From positions 1,302,001 to 1,366,000 of the forward strand of contig OX337230.1 of assembly GCA_946965045.2 (NCBI GenBank): a DNA stretch of 64,000 bases. The letters are read 5' to 3'. A program made the position numbers and the translations under genes. Below are positions 1-11,097 of the stretch, piece by piece. The number at the start of each line of letters is the position of its first letter. Within the stretch, counting starts at the first letter, position 1. The notes beneath the pieces were generated by a model. The model saw only the letters and a list, made by a program, of their open reading frames with translations, made no database searches and was not told where the DNA came from. Source of the DNA: Epithemia pelagica. Its lineage: Eukaryota; Bacillariophyta; Bacillariophyceae; Surirellales; Surirellaceae.

Positions 1-382
1 TCAGTCTCAGGGCAAGTCATCTTCATCATACGGATATCTTCAACAAGAACGGATGATCTGGACCGAAGTAATCCATTTTCAATACCATTGACAAGGGAAA
101 TGGCACCTAAGCGGATACCCAACCATACCCATTGTGTCAAGACGCAACGTCATCGTGGATTCATTTCAATTCCAAATTCCAATGTGGATGCAGAAAAAAA
201 TCCTTCCCAACTTTTTCAGTCGCAGATAATCGAAACACGTCTCGCTCTCGCATCGATCGCAGTCGCGCACGGGTTTGCCTTGAATGACTGTCATTCTTGG
301 CGCGAATGAAACCAATGTGCCGATCCTGGAATAAGGAATGACAAAAAGAGAAGACAAGAACTAAGAAGAAGAAAACATTGCC
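1..382. other. left edge, no confident gene
   Basis: No complete gene is visible here. On the minus strand a frame stays open from about position 149 to the window edge and reads like a hydrophobic protein segment. It has no ATG and is preceded by a stop, so it could only be an exon following an intron of a gene lying to the left. The last 100 bp form the purine-rich leader of the phosphatase gene that starts at 383. Confidence 0.3.
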
Positions 383-1486
383 ATGAAGAAATCGTCACCC
401 TTGACTGTATTTGTGGTTCGTCATGGCGAGCGCCTCGACTTGGCCATGAAGAAGCGTGGCGAACGAGTGCCGTCCGAGCTCAAGTTGGACCCTCCCCTCA
501 CGTCGCATGGACATGAGCAAGCACACGAGGCCTTTTCGAAATTGGCTCAGGGTCTGGAACAAGATGGAACCAAGCGAAAGATTGCAGTTTTTTCGTCTCC
601 AACAAAACGTGCCATCGGAACCTCTCTCATGCTGACGACATCGGGTATGAACAGGATACCGTTCATTGACTGGGGTTTCCAGCGATCAGTGAGTGCCACC
701 CACAAGGAGGACGATTCCAGCAACAACAAGAAAACACTCCACGATTCAACAATACCAATAACGGTTTTGAATGGACTCGGATCTTGCGCAGCTCGAATTG
801 CCCATCATGGAGGCGCCGAAGCTTGTGTGAAAGAAGGATGGTTGCCTTGCGCCGATTTTTCCGACAATGATGGATCGGACAACTGTCCAGCTGCAGAGGA
901 GCTACGAAAGATGCAAGCAATCAGTCCGGATGGTCTTGGCTCAGACAATAAGGATGTTGCTCAATACTGGAAACTTGACCAACAAAATCAGACGTTGATT
1001 CCACTCGCCCCTCCCGTTTCTCCCCTTGTCGATACACTTGAGCATCCGGTTCGGTCGATAGGATACCACGAGGTTCCTGACCATTGCCTTCCACAAACGA
1101 AGAATGAATATTTTTGGCAAGCTCTTGATCGCGCCGTTCTCTTGGCAGAAGCAGATGGTTGCGATACGTTGATTGTCGTGGCCCACCGAGAAGCCGTCAG
1201 AGAGATGTTGGCACGATGGAAGACCAACGGGTATCGAGATCCTGATCGACTCAATTACTGCTGTATTGCAAGCTTTGTTGCACAAACATATGACAATCAC
1301 TCTTGTCGATGGTGCTACCATGGCGTGGTGGACTACCAAAACTTTACTATTGACAATGTCCCTTCCAAAGAGAGATGGAAACAGAAACAGGCAAGAAAGA
1401 AGGGTATGGATAACGGGGAAAGTGGACAAGTCCAGTTAGCACGGATCACATGTTCGAAGGACGTAGAGAGAGATATAGAAGTATAG
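383..1486 (+). CDS. histidine phosphatase superfamily protein
   Basis: A 367-residue protein of the histidine phosphatase (phosphoglycerate mutase-like) clan, which transfers phosphate through a phosphohistidine. The RHG catalytic signature lies at residues 13-15 (R13, H14, G15) immediately after a short beta strand, and the second core histidine is in VAHREAV at H268, where the family places its late catalytic His. The closest type is the eukaryotic UBASH3/STS-like or PGAM-like group, but the substrate cannot be told. There is no signal peptide, so it is probably cytosolic. The ATG at 383 is the first in frame and leaves only a few residues before the RHG motif, as is usual. The C-terminal 50 residues are charged and unassigned. 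It is a single exon and ends 166 bp from the convergent NOP56 stop. Confidence 0.85.
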   Translation: MKKSSPLTVFVVRHGERLDLAMKKRGERVPSELKLDPPLTSHGHEQAHEAFSKLAQGLEQDGTKRKIAVFSSPTKRAIGTSLMLTTSGMNRIPFIDWGFQRSVSATHKEDDSSNNKKTLHDSTIPITVLNGLGSCAARIAHHGGAEACVKEGWLPCADFSDNDGSDNCPAAEELRKMQAISPDGLGSDNKDVAQYWKLDQQNQTLIPLAPPVSPLVDTLEHPVRSIGYHEVPDHCLPQTKNEYFWQALDRAVLLAEADGCDTLIVVAHREAVREMLARWKTNGYRDPDRLNYCCIASFVAQTYDNHSCRWCYHGVVDYQNFTIDNVPSKERWKQKQARKKGMDNGESGQVQLARITCSKDVERDIEV

Positions 1487-1652
1487 AAGGCTTAAAGACT
1501 CAACGTATCGTCTGGTCTCGACTGTGCCCGATTGAATAGCGTCAATGATATGACAAATGAACACGGGAGAATGTACAAACAACATCATATAGAAACATTT
1601 TGGGCAGCTGCGTTATGATGAAAGATAGTAATGAGGCTACCTAGATACCTTC

Positions 1653-3343
1653 CTATGCTTTCTTCTTCTTTTTCTTCTTTTCTTCCTTCTTTGCTTTCTT
1701 TGGAGGCGACTCTTCTTCTGGTGGGGAAGCATCTTCTGACTTGCGTTTTGCTTTCTTTTCCTTCTTCTCTTTCTTGCCTTTTTTCTTCTTTTCCTTCTTC
1801 CCATCGTCATCAACATCCTCCATTTCAACGTCGTCGTCGTCCTTTTGTTTGGATGCAGCAGGCTTCTTGTCTTCATCCTCGTCGTCATCTTTCCCGGCTT
1901 TCAATTGTCGACTGATCTCTTCCATCACATCAATGTTTCTTCGAGGTGAAGCCCCGGTTTCATAAAACTTTAATCGTTCTTCGACTTGGTCACGCAACTT
2001 TTCTCCATAAATGCGCGTTGGTTCATCCGCAAACGAGTCAATCCGTGTGGCAATGGAACATTTGTTGGCCAGATAACGTGATATCCGCCCCTTGTTCTTG
2101 GCATCGGCGCGACCAATAAATGTCGAATGGTAAATCAAACCATATTTCGGTGTATTGCCCTTGGTTTTGAGAGCACGAAACAAGGCTTTTTCGGCACCCA
2201 ATATTTGAACCGTACTCGCGGGGGATTTTGCCAAGTTGGTGAGTGAACCGGCCTGTCATGACGCAAAAACGCTCGCAGTGGTGAGGAAAGGAAGGTTCAA
2301 CAACAATCGTTTCATCACACGGTGCTTACTTTGCTAATGAGGCGGGCCGCTACAGTGTCTCCAATCAGAGCAGAAAGATTGGGAGCTACAATGGACATTT
2401 TGTCCGTCAAGTAGAGGGAAAGTTGTTTCCGATACTCGGCCAGTTTCACCATGCGACTGGTAAAATTGCAAATATTGAGCATATCAATATCGGAACAGTC
2501 CATCCCCATGCTGGTTTTGGCCGCTGCCACAATTTGCTCCACCACAGCGTCTTCACCACCTACAACTTCCTTCAATTGCGTCAACAAATCGCTGCTCTCG
2601 CCATCTTCACTACTGGGGGAGACAAGGTTTTTCTTGTTTTGAATAAGAGCCGCCGCTCTGGCAAACATGATATTGTCCTTGACAATGTCCTTGAGTTCCG
2701 GAAAGTGCCACGAATACCACTCTCGCACACGCATGGCAAAGGTATTCACGTCCTTATCCAATTGATCCAACAAGGCGATACTTTGAATAATCATATTGTC
2801 GGACCGAGCTGGGTTAAACTTGACTTTACTTCGTGAATAGGAATGCCCCAAACCGAGTTCAGCCTTGGTGCTGGTTCCCTTTTGCAGTCCCTTGACATAA
2901 TGTTCCAGATGCAAACGACAACCTCGAATTATTTCCCGAACCGTATCGTCGGATCGACAGGAAGCCCCCAAACCTTCCGCAATAGCAGTTGCCAATGCTG
3001 GATCAATCACTCCCAAAGAAAATGAGGTAGCACCGCCAGTTTCACTCTTTCTCTTCTTTTTGCTACTGGATTTGTCCTTTGGTAAATTGAGTTCCAAAAA
3101 ATTGTGCAAGGTTCCCGACAAGGCATGTTCGGAAATGGCATTTGCATTCTCCAAGGCTTCCGCGGCGCTTTGAAATGGTTGAAAGGCCTTTAATTTCACG
3201 GCGCGATTAAAACGTTGTAAATCCGTCACTGTATCCATGGCATCTTGCAATAAACCACCAATTTCCTCCATGGCAATCACGTCAAACAGTGCGTATCCTG
3301 CCGCACTTTCCAACAACACGTACAAATGAGTGCTGTCCGCCAT
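1653..3343 (-). CDS. NOP56: nucleolar protein NOP56 (box C/D snoRNP core)
   Basis: Two exons, 3343-2330 and 2252-1653, separated by a 77 bp intron (donor GTAAGC, acceptor ACAG) that joins in phase 0 to give [13 protein letters not shown]. The product is 537 residues. It contains the N-terminal NOP5NT-type domain, the coiled-coil region and the Nop domain with the family signature [20 protein letters not shown] and the following [14 protein letters not shown] segment. The tail is very Lys/Glu/Asp rich, ending in a run of lysines, as in other NOP56 proteins. NOP56 pairs with NOP58 and fibrillarin in box C/D snoRNPs that 2'-O-methylate rRNA in the nucleolus. The ATG at 3343 was preferred over an upstream in-frame ATG at 3376 because conserved sequence starts right there. 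It diverges from the prolyl hydroxylase gene. Confidence 0.96.
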
Positions 3344-3623
3344 CTTAGGATATCCTGTTCCCCTTTCTAAGTTCACCGTTCAAGTCTGACTCTTCTTGAG
3401 ACAATCGCTTCTGCTTATATCCTCCCTGGATCTATTCTTGTCGACCAGAACCTACCCAACCTCTCAGACCCTGGGTAAAAAATTGATGGATACGATGAAG
3501 TGAATAGTGCGGAAATTCCAGATTCCCTCAGACAATGGAATCCGTGACTGAATATGTGTGCGAGTCCCGATATCCTCATCGATGTGATGCCATGATGTCC
3601 ATGACTTTTTTTTTGGCATCACC
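3344..3623. promoter_or_regulatory. divergent intergenic region NOP56 / prolyl hydroxylase
   Basis: A 280 bp spacer lies between two oppositely oriented start codons and must hold both promoters. I see no clear TATA box or other named motif. A T-run lies just before the prolyl hydroxylase ATG. Confidence 0.4.
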
Positions 3624-5359
3624 ATGACAAAACGATACAACCACCTTTCATCACCATTCTTGTCCATGGTATGTTTATTCTTCTTGGGTATCCAAGCTCT
3701 ATCGGGAGGCGATTGGCGCCTTGCGACAGGAAGCGTCGCATCGGCAGAAGAAGCAACGGATGATACCAGTCCTCAAACCTGTTATGAATGGACCGGTTCT
3801 GCGTGTTCATGGGAACCCAATCTTCAGCCCATGAAAGTGTCCTTTGAGGAAAAAGGTAGCGCGGATTCTACATTCTATGCCTATGTGCACCCCGATGTTT
3901 CCACATTTTACAATGAAACCAAGGGGAGTCGCACGGCCGTCCGACCCATGTTCACGGGCATGTTTGGCAAGTTTATCAATCTATCTCCGGATCCAGTTCG
4001 CGTATGGTGGAAGGGAAACAATCTGGGTTTTATTGCCGAAGTCGAACCATTCGGTTCGGCAGGAACAGCCACGTACGTTGGCCATGTATTTGTCGTCACT
4101 CCACCGAACGACCAGAGCAAGGTCTTGACGGAATGGAGAATGAAGCAGGGCAATTCATTATACTATTATGATCCCTTCAACTTTGATATTCACAAGGCGC
4201 ACAAGAAGTTGTCGGACCAACAGTATGTCTATTACCATTTACAGTGGCACAACAAGTTGTTTGCCGAAGAATACAAAAAGTTCACAGGACGAGACTGGTT
4301 GGCCTTGTACAAACAAAAGAAACCACCTCGGTTTCACATGTGGCGTGCCGATTATTTTGGACAAACACACCAAGTAGAGACGAAGGAAATTTATTTCGTC
4401 GAATCACCAACAGAAGCAGAACTGGCTCGAGGTGTTTCCAACTATGGACCACGTCCAGATGTTCGTTCGAGCATGCGCAAGTACAGGGATTCCCAAGCCA
4501 CCATGACGTTGAATTTGACCGCCTTGTCTTGTGCCCCTCGTGTGTTTGAAATACAAAACTTTTTGAGTGATATTGAAATCGAGCATTTGCTGAATCTAGC
4601 GCGTCAATCGGATATGCACCGAAGCTCCGTTTCGGCGGGGGAGCGATCCGGATCAAACTCCCAAAGTGATACCAGAACTTCTACCAATAGTTGGATCCCT
4701 CGTGAAAGTGATATCATTACGGATGCCTTGTATCGAAGAGCGGCGGATGTGTTGCATATGGATGAGGCCTTGTTGCGCTGGAGGCGGGGTTCGGAAATCC
4801 CTGAATTCACAGAGTCAACCATTAGTGTTGCCGAACGATTGCAGTGTGTCCATTATGAGGTAAATCCTAGATTTCACGCTGAGATTGAACGTGTTGTGGA
4901 ACGGCTGTGTTTTTCTTACCCGCTTGTTTCCCTTCCTTTGATAGGTTGGCCAGCAATACACGGCTCATCACGACTTTACCATGCCTAGTTTGGTGAATCT
5001 GCAACCTAGTAGGTTTGCCACCATCCTTTTCTATTTGAACGACGATATGGTAGGAGGGGAAACTGCATTCCCAAGGTGGGAAAATGCTGAAACCGGCAAT
5101 CAGCTCAAAGTCAAGCCTGAACGAGGCAAGGCCATTTTGTTCTACAATATGTTGCCCGATGGCAACTACGATGATCTCTCCCAACATGCAGCCTTACCAG
5201 TGAAACAAGGCGATAAGTGGCTCACTAATTTGTAAGTTCTCCATGTATTCTTGTGATACAATCCATACCAGAAAGGAAGTCGTCTGACATTAAAGTCCGT
5301 TTTCTCTGCGTTGCAGGTGGGTATGGGACCCAGTTATGGATCATACCAAGAGTCTCTAA
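3624..5359 (+). CDS. prolyl 4-hydroxylase alpha-like 2OG-Fe(II) dioxygenase
   Basis: Three exons: 3624-4859, 4945-5231 and 5317-5359. The introns are 85 bp each with GT-AG borders and the frame is preserved, giving 521 residues. A hydrophobic N-terminus (about residues 10-25) looks like a signal peptide or anchor, so the enzyme should enter the ER. The first 300 residues hold an unassigned conserved-looking domain. The catalytic prolyl hydroxylase domain follows. Iron ligands are seen in YTAHHD (H420 and D422) and at H493, and the 2-oxoglutarate lysine is K503 in GDKW. The spliced C-terminus reads LWVWDPVMDHTKSL, which fits the end of the family. Expected role: hydroxylation of proline in secreted or cell-wall proteins using O2 and 2-oxoglutarate. 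The last exon encodes only 14 residues and would be lost in a naive ORF call. Confidence 0.9.
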
Positions 5360-5552
5360 AATTAAGATGGTGTCCAGTTTGATTCTTTGTCGATTCCATA
5401 GTAAACATGATGTGATCAACTGTGTGTTTCCGATTGGAATTTTTGTCGTATCCATAGTAAACATGACGGGATCAACTGTGTGTTTCCGATTAGTACATAT
5501 GCCATTTTCATTGGATAAGAAAAACGTGAATGAAATATCTACAAGAAGTCCA

Positions 5553-7481
5553 TTACAAGATATACTTGGCCAGATCCGTCTTCTTGGTAAACTCTGCGAG
5601 TCGTCCTTCCACCAACTCCTTGTTCACAACCAACACCGACCCAGGGTCCTCGTCAGCTGCCTGAAATGACAGCTCTTCCATCACACGTTCCATCACTGTA
5701 TGCAAACGCCTGGCTCCAATGTTCTCAATTTCTTTGTTCCATAATGCAGCGTAGCGGGCCATTTCACGAATTGCCTCATCTTCAAAGACGAGCTCCACGC
5801 CCTCAGTAGCAATCATTTGGATCTGCTGCCGAACAAGGTTTGCTACGGGTTCTGTCAAGATTCTATACAAATCATCCTCGGTTAGGCCCTTGAGTTCCAC
5901 GCGAATAGGGAGACGTCCCTGCAACTCTGGCAGCAAATCACTTGGCTTTACAGCATGAAAGGCCCCCGATGCAACAAACAAGATGTAGTCTGTATTCACA
6001 TTTCCATAATTGGTTTTAATGGTTGTGCCTTCAATCAAAGGCAACAAATCTCGCTGAACTCCCTCAGCAGAGGCGTCGGCACTTCTGTGCAAGCCTTCTC
6101 GGGGTGTGCATATTTTGTCACTGTCAAGAGAAATGGCAAGTTATGCATGAATGATGGAACTGATTGAAAGACACCAACGCAACTAAACACTGAGATCACA
6201 CTTACATTTCGTCAATGAAAACGATACCACTTTGTTCTACTGCTTGAACAGCTTCCTTTTTAATGTCAACCGTCTCGAGGAGTTTGTCAAGTTCCATATC
6301 CTCAATAACCTTTCTTGCTTCGGAGACAGGCATCTTTCTTCTTTCCGTTTGCTTTTTCGGTGTTCCGCTCGCCGAAGACAACCGCTGGTACAAATCAGAC
6401 ATGGCAATTATTTGAGGATTAGACTCATCGCCCCTTCCCCCTAACGGGAAATCGCTACCACCAGAAGACCGATCTCCGACTGGAACGCTCAATTCCACAA
6501 GTTGATCGTCCAAAACTCCCTCTCGTAACATGGTACGAAATGATTCTCGTCCTCGACTAGCGGTGGACTTCTTTTCTCCGCCTTTGGGTTCATCGCCCTC
6601 TTCTTCGTTGCTACTGCTTTCTTCCGGTGCAGGTGCAACTGGACCACCCAGCAAGTCCAGTATCTTATCTTCCACCATCGCGGCCGCCTTGGCTCTCAGC
6701 TTTTCTGTCCAAAGTCGCCGAGTAAGCTGCATCGAGACATCCATCAAATCGCGAATAATCTGGTCGACATCACGCCCGTGATATCCAACTTCGGTGAACT
6801 TCGTAGCCTCTACTTTCACTGTGCCACAACAAAACGAAAACGACAATGACGCCAGAATAAGAATGAAAAATATAAGAACCTTTTCATTCGACGACAACAA
6901 CCCTGTCGAACACTAGGCAATGTATGCTTGAATCATTATGGATTTTCAGAATACTCACAAAAGGGCGCATCGTTGAGCATGGCCATCCGCCGTGCAACTT
7001 CCGTTTTACCACAACCTGTTGGTCCCACCATTAAAACGTTGCGGGGAGTTACCTCTTTCCGTAAGTCTTCCGGCAGTTGCATCCTCCTCCAACGATTTCG
7101 CATGGCAATTGCTACCGCACGCTTGGCATCCTGTTGTCCTACAATGTGACGATCAAGTTCGCCTACCACCTGATTCGGACGCAACTGCTTATCCAGAAAC
7201 GAATCCGAGACTTCCTCCGTACTACTGGGGCTGTCAGTTGTCCTCACCGCGTTCTCCTCCGAGCTGTCGTCTTCAGGGTCCGTAGTGGACCCGAATCCTC
7301 TCCATGTCATTAGATGGTTGTAGGAAGATGGACTGAACGCCACATATCTGCTGCGACATAATGGCAGGGATATCCGACTTGAGGCGCTATTATTCGCTCT
7401 CACCAATGTCGAAAGTAGTGCCTTCTTCATCGTCTTGCTAATTGATGGATGGTGAGGCACCATCAGTGTTCGAGCAATCAT
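5553..7481 (-). CDS. hslU: HslU (ClpY) ATPase of the HslUV protease, probably mitochondrial
   Basis: Three exons on the minus strand: 7481-6959, 6818-6206 and 6120-5553. Splicing restores the family signatures [16 protein letters not shown] at the first junction and GIVFIDEIDKI at the second (Walker B), for 567 residues. Walker A GPTGCGKT is at residues 153-160. The sensor and C-terminal region includes [15 protein letters not shown] and the [15 protein letters not shown] motif that contacts HslV. About 95 residues precede the AAA+ start and are rich in Ser, Arg and hydroxylated residues, as in a mitochondrial presequence. A Ser/Glu-rich insert lies in the I-domain. HslU unfolds proteins for the HslV peptidase; HslV is not in this window. 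HslUV of bacterial origin is known in mitochondria of several protists. The ATG at 7481 is the first in frame. Confidence 0.93.
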
Positions 7482-7680
7482 TGTCAACAGATCTATGTTG
7501 GATTGACGGACAGAAATATCTTTCTGACCGAGAAGATTTTTTATCGCTAGAGAGTGGAAACAAAATGTTCAGTTTGTGTTATAGAGAAAGTGAAACCCTA
7601 TCGGTAGTATCTTGAACAATGTTCGTTCTAGAATTCGAAATTCGTCTAGCTTTCCAGATGCGAATCATCCGAGACCATGA

Positions 7681-7698
7681 CCTGGGATCTGTAATCGA
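7681..7698 (+). repeat. left terminal inverted repeat of the 3.3 kb block
   Basis: CCTGGGATCTGTAATCGA matches the reverse complement of 10943-10960 at all 18 positions. Similarity fades outside these bases. Confidence 0.7.
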
Positions 7699-7710
7699 CC
7701 TTATTTCGCC

Positions 7711-7950
7711 TAGAGTACTAGTATCGAGTACAGCCCTAATGTGAGAGTACGAGTATCGAGTACCTACTTCTGTACTCATACATGTTCGAGTACGAGTACC
7801 CAGCCACTCCTGACTGTACGAGTACAAGTATCAATGATTACTCGTCCATCGAATGTATAGAGAGTACGAGTATCGAGTATATACTCGCAAGTATTCCACT
7901 ATACTCGAGTATTACTTGCACGAATCCCGCTATGGTAGTCACGAGTCGTA
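7711..7950. repeat. left degenerate hexamer array (CGAGTA/GAGTAC)
   Basis: About 240 bp are dominated by imperfect copies of GAGTAC, CGAGTA and TACTCG with irregular spacing, including palindromic ACTCGAGT. The motif density is absent from the rest of the window apart from the mirror array at 10706-10947. Confidence 0.75.
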
Positions 7951-7978
7951 CTACGTGCTAGGCCGGCTAGTTTTTCAT

Positions 7979-8168
7979 TTTAGCCGTGCCGATTTGTCCC
8001 CACTTTTCCTGCTCTTTTTCCTTCACATGCAATTCGTCCCCACTTTTCTCGCTCTCTGCTTCATCCTATTTTGTCCTCACTTTTCCTGCTCTTTCCTTCA
8101 CATGCACTTCGTCCCCACTTTTCTTTCTATCCTTTTCATCGCCATTTGTCCCCACCTAGCCTGCTCCT
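7979..8168 (+). repeat. tandem repeat, about 37 bp unit, five copies
   Basis: Five imperfect copies contain the core TTTGTCCCCACTTTTC or TTCGTCCCCACTTTTC, followed by a pyrimidine-rich spacer. Alternate copies also share CCTTCACATGCA, so there is a higher-order period near 76 bp. It lies inside the putative TIR element. Confidence 0.7.
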
Positions 8169-8518
8169 TTTGTCACTCAGGGATCAGGGAATCTACGTAC
8201 AAGCCACTTTTCACAACTAAACATCTACCTAAAATCCAAGTATATCGTCTCCTTCTTACAACATGATCCACCTCCTCTCATTTACAGCTAGGTTTACGTC
8301 CTCTTCATTGTTTTGGGTCTTGGGAGAAACCAGAGTGTTACAGGGCATAGCATTGTTCAATACATTGTTGCGACGAGGTTATGTGGACGTGAGTCTTTAT
8401 TGACAATCCATGTCAAATGTCAAGGCAAGTTCTTCCATGGAAGAGGTGGAGAGATCTTGGGTGGGGTATCGCAACTAAGTTTCCACTCAAGTTTGATTCC
8501 GCTGAAGAACCATCAAGG

Positions 8519-8870
8519 CCACCATTTTGTGGGTCCATCAAAGGAGCCACCGATGTGCTTGGTGCTGTACTACTGGGAACTGGGTGTCGGGACAGGTAAG
8601 AGTGTCCTGCATGGTATCAGTGAATGGTGTTGGTTGGTCAGGTCTACAGTTGTTTTTGTTGGTCACCTTTTGTGGGTCCATCGAAGGAGCCGCCGATGTG
8701 CTTGTTGTACCACTGGGTACACAGGTACTCGTGTTGAGCGTGTCCTGCATGGTATCAGTGAATAATGGAGGAGTGCAGTGTTGGTTGGTCTACAGTTGCT
8801 TCTCTTGGCCACCTTCTGTGGGTGCATCAATGGAGCCGCCAATGTGCTTGGTGTACCACTGCTGATGCAC
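8519..8870 (+). repeat. tandem repeat, about 145 bp unit, three diverged copies
   Basis: Three units start near 8519, 8663 and 8810. Each opens with CACC(A/T)TTTGTGGGTCCATC-like sequence, continues with GGAGCC(A/G)CCGATGTGCTTG, and the first two share GTGTCCTGCATGGTATCAGTGAA. The copies are clearly related but diverged. ORFs called across them only mirror the repeat. Confidence 0.7.
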
Positions 8871-10400
8871 CATCCATATCGTCTACAGCTAGATCGATCT
8901 CCTCTTCATCTTCGCTAATAGTACTCTTCGGGTTCTCCTCATCGGCCGAGTCTAGAGTCCATGGTTGGGCCGGCATCATCTTCAGTTTCTGCCACTTTAT
9001 ATTTGGCATCAAAGGGTGTCTACTGGGCAAGATATCACATGATCGTCGTTTCTGGGTGGGCTGTCAGTACTGGCGAGGCCGCAGCGGGCAATGTGGCCAC
9101 CACAAAGGCGAGCGTATGTGACACGACAGTCACCAAAGGCCACACTAGCTACACCATGGACGATGAGACTGTTGTTGTTGTCTCATTGGAATCCACACCA
9201 ACAAACGGTGTGTACAAGCACAGTGCCAATGCCAGGAACAGGGCGAGTGTCATACTCAAGAAGGATCCCCACACATGACTACGGGCCAATCCACCTCATC
9301 CAGTCTGGGGTTGTTGGTATTGTTGGTATTGTTTGTGTGGATGGCATGGAGGAGGTGGTTGTTGTGGCATTCGTTGTTGGTGGCGGCAAGCCATGGGGCT
9401 TTAAGTGATGATGAGCATGATTGGTGTGATTGGAAGTGTTGTGGCGTGAAGGTGAAAAGCGAGACGAAGCAGGACCACCAGCACCACCATTGGTATGATG
9501 ATTGTGATGAGTGGTGGAACAGTTGGAGGATCCATCGTGTGGTGGCAAAACATGATTAGGAGATTGGTGCGCGGATGGTGGCGGCACTCGTTCCGGATTT
9601 TCAGTTTCAGGATGAGGAGGAGCCGTTCCAACGGTCCAACAACAACAATATTCCCGTCGTCCAGCTGGGACTTGTTCCAGAACCAAACTGGTCCAGGGGA
9701 CCACACATCCAAGAAGGCCATGGCCGCCACTGCGAACCACGGAATGCCCAAGGGACGACGCCACCAGTACAATAACGAGGAGGATGCTGTTGCCGTGGCA
9801 GTAATGCCGGCGCCAAAGCGAGACGTCGTGGCGGGTACCATTCAGTCTCCTCCACCTCAAACAAAGAACCCAGGGGTCCTTGTTGTGTGGCAGTATTGTT
9901 TGTGGAGGAATCGTCGTCGTAGCCCAGACCCCAGAGGGGACGACGACGACGACGACGACGAGGCCCAGGGAGGAGGACTGCTATCCAGATAGTCCTTGCT
10001 GGTACATGCCAGTTGTCCGTCTGCTTGTAGGGATGAACCACTGGAGCAGATCCTCCCACGGCTCCTTGACCAAAGAAACTCATAGAAAAGGTTGTTGTAG
10101 TTGTCGAAAACCAAAACTCATTTTCAAACCACAAGGACATTTGCTCCCATAGTAATGATGGAGGAGAATGAGGCATTGATTGTCTTGCCATTCTTGTGAG
10201 TGGCCCAATACCGGATTGTCCCAAATCTTGAATCCTTTTGTGACTGCTGAGACAAGACCATTGAGCCATGGGTTTGGACGATCCCACACAGTCAGCGAGT
10301 TGACAAATGATGGTAAATGGAGTAGAGCGATGCATCAAATCTTCAGTCCTCATGACCATAGAGTCAAAAATGGAATTGGTTGGCCTGGCCAGCAATTGAC
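8870..10400 (-). other. fragmentary coding-like sequence inside the TIR block
   Basis: No intact gene could be assembled, but parts of the minus strand look like former coding sequence. One is an acidic stretch at about 8895-8965 (reading SADEENPKSTISEDEEEIDL). Another is an aromatic-rich open segment at 10080-10310 containing WDRPNPWLNGLVSAVTKGF and LILLHHYYGSKCPCG. A His/Asn/Thr-rich low-complexity frame lies at about 9280-9640. The segments lie in different frames with stops between them. They may be a decayed transposase or accessory gene, or intron-rich sequence that I cannot resolve. I do not recognise a family. Confidence 0.3.
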
Positions 10401-10705
10401 CTTGGGCCCACTCATGAAACTTGGTGATTCAATGAACAGAAATTGGGCAAGAGTTTGCAAATCACCGCAGGTTGAAATTGAATCCATTCCAGGGATCGTA
10501 AGTGTGTTGTTCTTCATTGAATCGGCTGGAACAGACGACTCTGTCCGACAAACAGAAAGGCTATGGATGATGGACGAGGTAGGATAGAGGATGGTCGATG
10601 ATCGATGGTTGATGGTTGATGGTTGATGGTCGATGGTCGAGGGTTCATGAGTGATGATACAAAAGAAATAGGTGCAAATGGGGGGACAAACCATGCGCAT
10701 AGAAA

Positions 10706-10947
10706 ATACTCGAGTACGATGAAGTAACACTCGAGTATTACTCGGGTATTGGATGTAGCTCGAGTACGAGTAGAGAGTATGTACTTGCCGAACTACGAAT
10801 CCATGAGTACGAGTACACGAGTAATACTCGACAAGAAAGTAAGAGTATCGAGTAATTACTTGTATGTCAAAATTGGAGGAAGTACGAGTATTTTAGCACC
10901 AATACTCGAGTATTACTCGAGTATTATGCTCGGTACTCGTACTCGAT
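10706..10947. repeat. right degenerate hexamer array (CGAGTA/GAGTAC)
   Basis: This is the mirror of the left array: dense imperfect CGAGTA, ACTCGAGTA and TACTCG motifs, ending directly at the right inverted repeat. A short GATGGTCGATGGT-like simple repeat lies just inside it, at about 10585-10650. Confidence 0.75.
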
Positions 10948-10960
10948 TACAGATCCCAGG
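10943..10960 (-). repeat. right terminal inverted repeat of the 3.3 kb block
   Basis: TCGATTACAGATCCCAGG is the exact reverse complement of 7681-7698. Confidence 0.7.
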
Positions 10961-11097
10961 TGGTTATTATTTCCACTTCCCCACCCCCTACCTAGATTTG
11001 CGATTGATTTCATGAACAGTAAAATCTATACTCACATCGAAACATCCATTTCCAACTACCTATAGGTTTGTGCAAAACTGTAAAATGATTGCGCCTC

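Larger units (their letters stand above)
7681..10960. mobile_element. putative TIR element with subterminal CGAGTA arrays
   Basis: A 3.28 kb block is bounded by an exact 18 bp inverted repeat: CCTGGGATCTGTAATCGA at 7681-7698 and its reverse complement at 10943-10960. Directly inside each end lies about 240 bp of degenerate GAGTAC/CGAGTA hexamers in both orientations. The interior holds two short tandem-repeat families and only fragmentary coding-like sequence. This layout resembles a DNA transposon whose subterminal repeats serve as transposase binding sites. I found no convincing transposase and no clear target duplication: the left flank ends CCATGA and the right flank starts TGGTTA. The boundaries and class are therefore inferred. 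Confidence 0.5.

Noticed and set aside
1631-1965. Plus-strand Ser/Phe-rich and minus-strand Lys/Arg-rich ORFs
   Set aside because: They are other-frame readings of the Lys/Glu-rich tail of NOP56.
8313-9121. Several plus-strand ORFs of 105-150 codons
   Set aside because: They run across the 145 bp tandem repeat, and their repeated peptide blocks are a consequence of it.
9279-9860. 193-codon His/Asn-rich minus-strand ORF
   Set aside because: It is low complexity, overlaps equally long open frames on both strands, and lies in simple-sequence DNA. Kept only as a coding-like fragment.
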